Of a DNA stretch of 12,793 bases, positions 4,951 to 10,513 are shown one piece after another. The DNA lies in NCBI RefSeq assembly GCF_938045465.1, contig NZ_CALIBF010000178.1, forward strand, positions 1-12,793. Direction: 5' to 3'. The first letter of the stretch is position 1, and each line of letters begins with the position of its first letter. The notes below the pieces were generated by a model. The model had not been told where the DNA came from, searched no databases, and saw only the letters and a program-made list of their open reading frames with translations. The stretch is from an uncultured Campylobacter sp. GTDB taxonomy: Bacteria; Campylobacterota; Campylobacteria; Campylobacterales; Campylobacteraceae. Position numbers and translations under genes: made by a program.

Positions 4951-6391
4951 ATTTTTCCTTTAAATTGAGGTTGCACTCGTTGATGAGTGATTTTCGGATA
5001 TCCCAAAGCTTTTGAGAGAGATCTACTTTGTAGCTTTGCGGATGGACGTTGCGAAGGTGCTCAAGCCAAAATTTACTCTTCTGCTCCTTGCTAAAACGCG
5101 CGATCTCGCTTACCGTGCGGCGGGCGCCTACGAATTTGCCCTCCTTGAAAACGGGACGTAAGAGCTTATGCGCGCTGAAATTCGTTAAAATTTTACGCTT
5201 GTAGGTGTAAAGCGGATGGAAAATTTCAAGCGGCGCGCTCTCGTCTATGCTCTCTCCATCAAGCGTGATCAGATCGGCAAGTGCCATGCCGTTATCTTTG
5301 TCGTAGAGCCTAAAGATCTGTTTGTAGCCGGGATTATTGATCTTGCGCGGATCGTTTGAAATTTTGATCTTAGCCACGATCTCGCCATCTTTTTCGATAC
5401 CGCTTAGCTTATACACGCCGCCGAGACTTGAACTGTCTCCGCCGGTAATAAGCCTAGTACCGATCCCCCAGCTATCGATTTTAGCGTCGAAAAGCTTGAG
5501 TTGATCGATCGCGTATTCGTCCAGGTCGTTGGATGCGGTGATCTTTGCGTTATTAAAGCCCGCCGCATCGAGCATCTTGCGCGCCTGCTTGGTCAGATAC
5601 TCCAGATCGCCCGAATCTATGCGGATTCCAAGCGGCTCATGACCGTTTGCACGAAGCTCCTTAAAAACCTTGATCGCATTCGGCACGCCGCTTGCGAGAG
5701 TATCGTAGGTATCGACGAGTAAAAGCGTGCTGTTCGGATAAATTTTAGCGTAGGCGCGAAACGCCTCCAGCTCGCTATCAAAGCTCTGAATCCAAGAGTG
5801 CGAGTGAGTGCCGATCGCGGGCACGCTGAATTTCTTTGCGGCGAGCACGTTTGACGTGGCGCTGCAGCCGCCTATAATCGCAGCCTTTGCACCGTAGATA
5901 CCGGCACTTTGCCCCTGAGCGCGGCGCAAGCCAAACTCCATCACCAAATCACCCTTGGCGCTAAAATTGATGCGCGAGCTTTTCGTAGCGATTAGAGTTT
6001 GAAAATTTATAGTATTTAGGATCGCCGTCTCGATGAGCTGTGCTTCCATGATATTTGCTTTGACGCGGATAAGCGGCTCGTGCGGAAATACGATCTGCCC
6101 CTCATCCATCGCGTAAATTTCGCCGCTAAATTTAAAGCCTCTTAGAAATTCCAGGAATTCCGGTTTAAAGAAATTTAAACTTTTTAGATACGCGATGTCG
6201 TCTTCGCTAAATTTTAAGTTTTCGATATAATCCACGACCTCGTTTAAGCCGCAAAATATCGCGTAACCGCCGCCGCTTGGGTTTTTGCGATAAAAAACGT
6301 CAAAAACCGCCGTCTGATCGGGCTTTGTAAAAAAATAGCCCTGCATCATGCTAAGCTGATAAAAATCGGTAAGTAAAGCCAAATCTTTCAT
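4943..6391 (-). CDS. pncB: Nicotinate phosphoribosyltransferase
   Basis: Catalyses ATP-assisted transfer of phosphoribose from PRPP to nicotinate, giving nicotinate mononucleotide for NAD salvage (Preiss-Handler pathway), in the cytoplasm. The 482-residue length fits the longer bacterial NAPRTase type. Family landmarks are LLTDFYQLSMMQGYF near the N-terminus (6-20), EFGLRRAQG (152-160), the GTHSHSW segment (194-200) with the conserved histidine, LLLVDTYDT (223-231), the phosphate-binding IRIDSGDL (256-263) and GIGTRLITGG (309-318). AGAGG precedes the ATG at good spacing. It follows mez by 44 bp and overlaps the lipoprotein gene by 8 bp, so it is likely within the gltX-mez-pncB transcript. No missing residues or frame breaks are apparent. 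Confidence 0.95.
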   Translation of the reverse strand: MKDLALLTDFYQLSMMQGYFFTKPDQTAVFDVFYRKNPSGGGYAIFCGLNEVVDYIENLKFSEDDIAYLKSLNFFKPEFLEFLRGFKFSGEIYAMDEGQIVFPHEPLIRVKANIMEAQLIETAILNTINFQTLIATKSSRINFSAKGDLVMEFGLRRAQGQSAGIYGAKAAIIGGCSATSNVLAAKKFSVPAIGTHSHSWIQSFDSELEAFRAYAKIYPNSTLLLVDTYDTLASGVPNAIKVFKELRANGHEPLGIRIDSGDLEYLTKQARKMLDAAGFNNAKITASNDLDEYAIDQLKLFDAKIDSWGIGTRLITGGDSSSLGGVYKLSGIEKDGEIVAKIKISNDPRKINNPGYKQIFRLYDKDNGMALADLITLDGESIDESAPLEIFHPLYTYKRKILTNFSAHKLLRPVFKEGKFVGARRTVSEIARFSKEQKSKFWLEHLRNVHPQSYKVDLSQKLWDIRKSLINECNLNLKEKYV

Positions 6392-6435
6392 TTACGCCTC
6401 TTAAATTTAATCTCGCCTCGCGCAGGAGCAAGGAA

Positions 6436-7692
6436 TCATAGCTTTTTAGCTTCTAGGCTCTTTTTATAAGCTGCAGCGTCGAAGTCTTTGACGCGAGCGA
6501 CGCCGTCATCCACCGCAGCTTTTGCGACCGCCGTCGAGATCACGGCAAATACGCGCGGATCGAAAGGATTTGGGATCACGTAGTCTTTGCTGAATTTTAA
6601 GCTCTCTTTGCCCAGCATCTTGCGGATTTCCGCAGGAACCTCTTCGCGAGCAAGATCCGCCATCGCGCGAGCGGCAGCAATTTTCATATTTTCGGTGATC
6701 TTTTTGGCTCTTACGTCAAGCGCGCCGCGGAAGATATACGGAAAGCCCAAAACGTTATTGATCTGATTTGCAAAGTCGCTTCTGCCGGTGCCTACGATCG
6801 CGTCGCTTCTTACTTCCTCGACCTCGCTTGGATAAATTTCCGGTACCGGATTTGCAAGCGCAAAAATGATTGGATGTGGCGCCATAGTCTTTACCATCTC
6901 TTTGGTTAAAACGCCCGGCTTGCTAAGACCCAAAAACATATCGGCTCCCCTAATAGCATCCTCTAGCGTACGATCTGCAGTGTCTAGGGCAAATTCTTTC
7001 TTCTGCTCGGTAAGATCGGTGCGGCCCTTATGGATCACCCCTTTGGAGTCAAGCATTATGATATGTTTAGCGCCTAAATTACGATACATCTTCGCACACG
7101 CTATGCCTGCAGCGCCCGAGCCGCTGACTACGATCTTCATATCCTCGATCTTTTTGCCGCTGATGAGGGCTGCATTGATTAGCCCTGCACCTGTAATCAT
7201 CGCGGTGCCGTGCTGATCGTCGTGCATGACGGGGATGTCGACGGCTTTTTGCAGCTCGCGCTCGATCTCGAAGCACTCGGGAGCTTTGATATCCTCTAAA
7301 TTTATACCGCCGAACGTAGGCGCAAGCGCTTTGCAAATTTCAATTATCTTTTTAGGATCTTTTTCGTCGATCTCGATGTCAAACGCATCGACGCCGCCGA
7401 ATTTTTTAAATAAAACCGCCTTGCCCTCCATTACGGGCTTTCCGGCGATAGCGCCGATATCTCCGAGTCCTAAAACCGCCGTGCCGTTGGTGATGACGGC
7501 TACGAGATTGGCCTTATTCGTGTATTTAAACGCAGCCTCGTGATCACCTTCGATCACCTTACAAGGTTCCGCGACGCCCGGCGTATATGCAAGCGCCAAA
7601 TCCTCCGCCGTAGCGCACGGGGTTTTTACATTCGTTCCGATTTTACCGCCTATGTGGTACTTCAAAGCCGCTTCAACGTTTACTTTAGCCAT
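6436..7692 (-). CDS. mez: NAD(P)-dependent malic enzyme, short form
   Basis: Oxidatively decarboxylates malate to pyruvate with reduction of NAD(P), linking the TCA cycle to pyruvate supply in the cytoplasm. The 418-residue protein has AYTPGVAEPC (35-44), TNGTAVLGLGDIGAIAGKPV (68-87), the metal and substrate segment GGINLEDIKAPECFEIE (128-144), MHDDQHGTA (156-164) and the dinucleotide turn VSGSGAAGIA (189-198). It is the short two-domain form and lacks the phosphotransacetylase-like C-terminal extension of E. coli MaeB. Whether NAD or NADP is preferred cannot be read reliably from the sequence. It begins 1 bp after the gltX stop, with AAGGA inside the gltX 3' end, so the two are co-transcribed. 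The gene pair matches my recollection of C. jejuni Cj1287c-Cj1288c. Confidence 0.95.
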   Translation of the reverse strand: MAKVNVEAALKYHIGGKIGTNVKTPCATAEDLALAYTPGVAEPCKVIEGDHEAAFKYTNKANLVAVITNGTAVLGLGDIGAIAGKPVMEGKAVLFKKFGGVDAFDIEIDEKDPKKIIEICKALAPTFGGINLEDIKAPECFEIERELQKAVDIPVMHDDQHGTAMITGAGLINAALISGKKIEDMKIVVSGSGAAGIACAKMYRNLGAKHIIMLDSKGVIHKGRTDLTEQKKEFALDTADRTLEDAIRGADMFLGLSKPGVLTKEMVKTMAPHPIIFALANPVPEIYPSEVEEVRSDAIVGTGRSDFANQINNVLGFPYIFRGALDVRAKKITENMKIAAARAMADLAREEVPAEIRKMLGKESLKFSKDYVIPNPFDPRVFAVISTAVAKAAVDDGVARVKDFDAAAYKKSLEAKKL

Positions 7693-7693
7693 T

Positions 7694-9073
7694 TTATAAT
7701 CCTTTTTTGATTAAATTTGAAATTCTCGTTTTAACTTCGTCGCTTCCCAAAATTTCACAAATTTCAAAAATCGACGGACTTACGCTTCCCCCCGTGATCG
7801 CAACGCGCAGCGGCTGGGCAAGATCCTTTAGCTTGGCGCCGTTTGCGTCCAAAAATCCCATCGTCCTTTCCTCGCACTCCTTTGCATTTAAATTTGCGCT
7901 TAGAGTATCCGAAAATTTTGCGAGTAAGCTTAGCGAACTTTCGGTTACAAATTTCTTATACGCCTTCTCGTCGTAGCAGCTCGGGCGGGCTAGAAGAGCT
8001 TTAATGCCCTCAGCCATCTCCACTAGCGTCTTTGCGCGCTGTTTGTACTGCTGCGCGATGAGATGTTTTTTTGCATGCGAACGGATATCGACGCCGAATT
8101 CCACAAGCTGCACGGCAAGCTCATCGTCGTCAGAGTTTTTAATATAATGCGCGTTTAGCCACTCAAGCTTGGTTTGATTGAAGGTGCTGGAGCTCTTGCT
8201 GATATGGTTGGGATCAAAGTAGCGCTTCATCTCCTCCATGCTAAAAATTTCATCGTCTCCGTGGCTCCAGCCCAGGCGCACTAAGAAATTTAACAGAGCC
8301 TGGGGCAGATAGCCCATACGCTTATACTCCATCACGTCGGTAGCGCCGTGGCGTTTGCTCAGCTTGCTGCCGTCGGTGCCGTTGATCATCGCGACATGGT
8401 AAAATTTAGGGATTTTAAAGCCTAGCGCGTTATACAGCACGATCTGCTTCGGGGTGTTGCTTAGGTGATCGTCGCCGCGGATCACGTCCGTGACGCCCAT
8501 CAGCGCGTCGTCGATCACGACCGTGAAGTTATACGTAGGCGTGCCATCGGAACGCGCGATGATGAAATCGTCCAAAATATCGGCAGCGTTAAATTTTATC
8601 TCGCCCTTGATGCCGTCACTAAATTCTATCGTGCCACTAAGCGGGGATTTGATGCGGATTACGGGCTCGATCCCAGCAGGCGGCGTGCCGGTAAAGTCGC
8701 GATAGCGGTTATCGTAGCGCGGGCGCTCTTTGCGAGCTTCCTGCTGCGCGCGCAGCTCATCCAGCTCATCCTTGCTCATATAGCACTTGTATGCCTTGCC
8801 CTCATCTAACAGCTTTTGGACATATTGTTTGTAAAGATCGAAGCGTGAGCTTTGATACACGATCTGCCCGTCATAGTCTAGATTGCACCACTTAAAGGCT
8901 TCCTCGATCGCCTTAGCAGCCTCCTGCGAATTGCGCTTCAGATCAGTGTCCTCAATACGCAGCAGGAATTTGCCGCCGTTTGCCCTAGCGTAAAGATAAC
9001 TAAAAAGCGCCGTTCTAAGTCCGCCGATATGTAAATATCCCGTAGGACTCGGCGCAAAACGAGTTACTATCAT
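7694..9073 (-). CDS. gltX: Glutamate-tRNA ligase (glutamyl-tRNA synthetase)
   Basis: Class I aminoacyl-tRNA synthetase that attaches glutamate to tRNA. The ATG at 9073 is chosen because AAAGGA lies just upstream and the protein then begins MIVTRFAPSPTGYLHIGG, the standard family start. An in-frame TTG at 9088 would add five residues and lacks support. The product is 459 residues. The HIGH box is HIGG (15-18), RIEDTD follows (39-44), DDHLSNTPKQ is at 201-210, and the KMSKS loop is KLSKR (237-241). The zinc-binding cysteines of some GluRS enzymes are not seen. Epsilonproteobacteria commonly carry two GltX paralogues, one of which in H. pylori misacylates tRNA-Gln for GatCAB. Synteny suggests the C. 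jejuni gltX2 position, but specificity cannot be decided here. It is probably first in the minus-strand operon, with a promoter at 9124-9129. Confidence 0.96.
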   Translation of the reverse strand: MIVTRFAPSPTGYLHIGGLRTALFSYLYARANGGKFLLRIEDTDLKRNSQEAAKAIEEAFKWCNLDYDGQIVYQSSRFDLYKQYVQKLLDEGKAYKCYMSKDELDELRAQQEARKERPRYDNRYRDFTGTPPAGIEPVIRIKSPLSGTIEFSDGIKGEIKFNAADILDDFIIARSDGTPTYNFTVVIDDALMGVTDVIRGDDHLSNTPKQIVLYNALGFKIPKFYHVAMINGTDGSKLSKRHGATDVMEYKRMGYLPQALLNFLVRLGWSHGDDEIFSMEEMKRYFDPNHISKSSSTFNQTKLEWLNAHYIKNSDDDELAVQLVEFGVDIRSHAKKHLIAQQYKQRAKTLVEMAEGIKALLARPSCYDEKAYKKFVTESSLSLLAKFSDTLSANLNAKECEERTMGFLDANGAKLKDLAQPLRVAITGGSVSPSIFEICEILGSDEVKTRISNLIKKGL

Positions 9074-9105
9074 AAAATTCCTTTGCAAAAATTACCATTT
9101 AATGT

Positions 9106-9111
9106 TATAAT
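9106..9111 (+). promoter_or_regulatory. Extended -10 promoter for the SurA-like gene
   Basis: TATAAT at 9106-9111 is directly preceded by TGT, giving a perfect extended -10 (TGTTATAAT). Predicted initiation near 9118 leaves a leader of about 40 nt with an AAAGG ribosome site before the ATG at 9158. The region upstream is AT-rich with no clear -35, as usual in Campylobacter. Confidence 0.6.
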
Positions 9112-9123
9112 CGCGATCTTGTA

Positions 9124-9129
9124 ATTATA
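9124..9129 (-). promoter_or_regulatory. -10 promoter element for the gltX operon
   Basis: The minus strand reads TATAAT at 9129-9124, about 50 nt before the gltX ATG at 9073. It faces the plus-strand -10 at 9106-9111, so the two start regions overlap and transcription from one could interfere with the other. No TGn extension lies immediately before it, so it is a plainer match than its partner. Confidence 0.45.
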
Positions 9130-9157
9130 AAGCAAAAAGACTAAATAAAGGTTAAAA

Positions 9158-10048
9158 ATGATAAAGAAACTGCTTTTTTCCGCAATGATCTGTGTTATTT
9201 GTGCAAATGCCGAAGTAGTAAATGGCGTCATCGCCGTGGTAGATAATGAGCCCATCACTGGCTACGAACTAGCCAAAGTTCAGAAGCTAACGGGCGCTTC
9301 GCCGCAAGCTGCGATGGAAATTTTAATCGGGCAAAAGCTGCAACAATCCGAGATTAAACGCCGCGGCATCGCGGTAAATGATGCGGAGATCGACGCGAGG
9401 CTCAAAGCGATCGCCGATCAAAATAAGCTTAGCTTAGACCAACTCAAAACCGCCGTGCAAAAGCAAGGTATAAACTACGATGACTTTAAAGCAAATATCC
9501 GCCGTACACTGCTTGAAGAAAAGCTCTATGGCTCAATATTCGCAGACATACAGCACCGCACGACCCCCGAAAATGTCAAAAAATTCTACAGCCAAAATAG
9601 TTCATTATTTACAACCTTCGATAGCATCACGCTAACCCGCTATATCGCGAAATCTCAGGCTCCACTCGATAAGATCCGCGCAAATCCAAAGCTCCGCCCA
9701 AGCGACGTGTATGTGATGAAGGGAACCCTCAAGGCCAATCAAATGGACGAGGGGCTCAAATACATCGTCACGAACGTCGAGCAGGGCAAATTTTCGCCGA
9801 TAATCCCTACGCGCAACGGCTACGAGATGTTTTACGTAAACGACAAAAAAGGGCTTCGTACGCTTGATTTTGATAGCGTGCAAGATAGGGCGATCGAGGG
9901 CTACGTAACCTCCGAGCGCAAAAAAGCGGTCGCCGAGTTCAACGACAGACTCCGCTCAAACGCCAATATCCGCATCATCGAGCGCCCACAGGCAAAAGCG
10001 CAAGGCGCAAAAACCGCCCCAAAAGTTAAAGTGCAAAAAAGGCAATAA
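9158..10048 (+). CDS. Periplasmic SurA-like chaperone / peptidyl-prolyl isomerase (Cj1289-like)
   Basis: The 296-residue product starts with a Sec signal peptide (MIKKLLFSAMICVICANA, cleavage before EVVNG). The mature N-terminal part begins VNGVIAVVDNEPITGYEL (about 21-38), the characteristic opening of SurA N-terminal chaperone domains, and continues through helices to about 150. Residues about 155-232 resemble a reduced parvulin domain, with SPIIPTRNGYEMFYVNDKKG (213-232) matching the usual SP-x-x-T-x-x-GY-x-x-x-x-V pattern. The C-terminal tail is Lys/Gln-rich. In the periplasm such proteins guide outer-membrane protein folding. It lies divergent from gltX, as I recall for C. jejuni Cj1289, a structurally studied SurA-like protein. 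Isomerase activity is uncertain because the parvulin part is divergent. Confidence 0.88.
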   Translation: MIKKLLFSAMICVICANAEVVNGVIAVVDNEPITGYELAKVQKLTGASPQAAMEILIGQKLQQSEIKRRGIAVNDAEIDARLKAIADQNKLSLDQLKTAVQKQGINYDDFKANIRRTLLEEKLYGSIFADIQHRTTPENVKKFYSQNSSLFTTFDSITLTRYIAKSQAPLDKIRANPKLRPSDVYVMKGTLKANQMDEGLKYIVTNVEQGKFSPIIPTRNGYEMFYVNDKKGLRTLDFDSVQDRAIEGYVTSERKKAVAEFNDRLRSNANIRIIERPQAKAQGAKTAPKVKVQKRQ

Positions 10049-10101
10049 ATTTTAAAATCCGATGCCGCGCATTAAATTTTGTAGAATTTAAACGCCGATA
10101 A

Positions 10102-10136
10102 CGCAAGGGCAAGCACGCAGTTCGCCCTGCCATGCG
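10102..10136 (+). terminator. Weak hairpin downstream of the SurA-like gene
   Basis: AGGGC (10106-10110) pairs with GCCCT (10124-10128) around a 13-nt loop. CGCA (10102-10105) and TGCG (10133-10136) can extend the stem across a 4-nt bulge. It lies 53 bp past the stop and is followed by TTAAATTTG rather than a clean T run. Possible terminator, low strength. Confidence 0.25.
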
Positions 10137-10165
10137 TTAAATTTGATAAAATTTAAAGGATTTGC

Positions 10166-10321
10166 GTGATAGTAATCAACGATTTTACCGAACTTAAAAG
10201 CAATCCTAGAAATGGCGGCATAAGCGCTGCGAGCTTCGGCGCGAGCAAATTTTTCTCCCACATCGATGCCGCCTCAAAACTCGTCGCCGTTTGGGCGATA
10301 ACAACAGCGGCGAGGAGCTAA
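10166..10321 (+). CDS. 51-residue ORF with a strong ribosome site, possible gene remnant
   Basis: GTG at 10166 follows an AAAGGA ribosome site with 5-nt spacing and opens a 51-codon frame to the TAA at 10319-10321. The peptide starts VIVINDFTELKSNPRNGGIS, has a middle of small and aromatic residues (AASFGASKFFSHIDAA) and ends AVWAITTAARS. It has no signal peptide or recognisable motif. The well-formed start and the abrupt end inside AT-rich sequence would fit a truncated gene whose 3' part was lost when neighbouring DNA arrived, but a chance ORF or a real small protein are equally possible. Confidence 0.35.
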   Translation: MIVINDFTELKSNPRNGGISAASFGASKFFSHIDAASKLVAVWAITTAARS

Positions 10322-10324
10322 ATT

Positions 10325-10454
10325 TTAAAATTTATACGAATCTACATCATCGTATTGACACAAATTATACTTCTTTGTTTTCAATGCAACATATTTTAAC
10401 TCAACAACAATTTTTCTAATAATTTTCGTCTGTAAAAATATAATCTAAACGCAT
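10325..10454 (-). pseudogene. Frameshifted small ORF downstream of hsdR (unknown)
   Basis: On the minus strand an ATG at 10454 with a near-ideal AGGAG ribosome site starts MRLDYIFTDENY and stops at TAG after 12 codons (10416). Skipping one base there, or one T in the T5 run at 10436-10440, joins it to an open frame reading RKIVVELKYVALKTKKYN and ending DSYKF at the TAA 10327-10325, about 43 codons in all. The VVELK core resembles the E-x-K part of PD-(D/E)xK nucleases, but the peptide is too short to claim a family. It lies 59 bp past the hsdR stop in AT-rich DNA (10322-10513) that shows no other gene. It could be a broken gene, a sequencing indel or, less likely, programmed +1 frameshifting. 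Confidence 0.4.
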
Positions 10455-10513
10455 AAAACTCCTATTTGCATCGCTTATATAGTACAAAATAATACATCCA
10501 AATTAAGTCGTGC

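Noticed and set aside
8465..8809. 114-codon plus-strand ORF opposite gltX
   Set aside because: Antisense to conserved gltX motifs; explained by codon bias of the real gene.
9074..9088. TTG start at 9088 for gltX
   Set aside because: It adds five residues before the family-typical start and has no ribosome site; the ATG at 9073 has AAAGGA.
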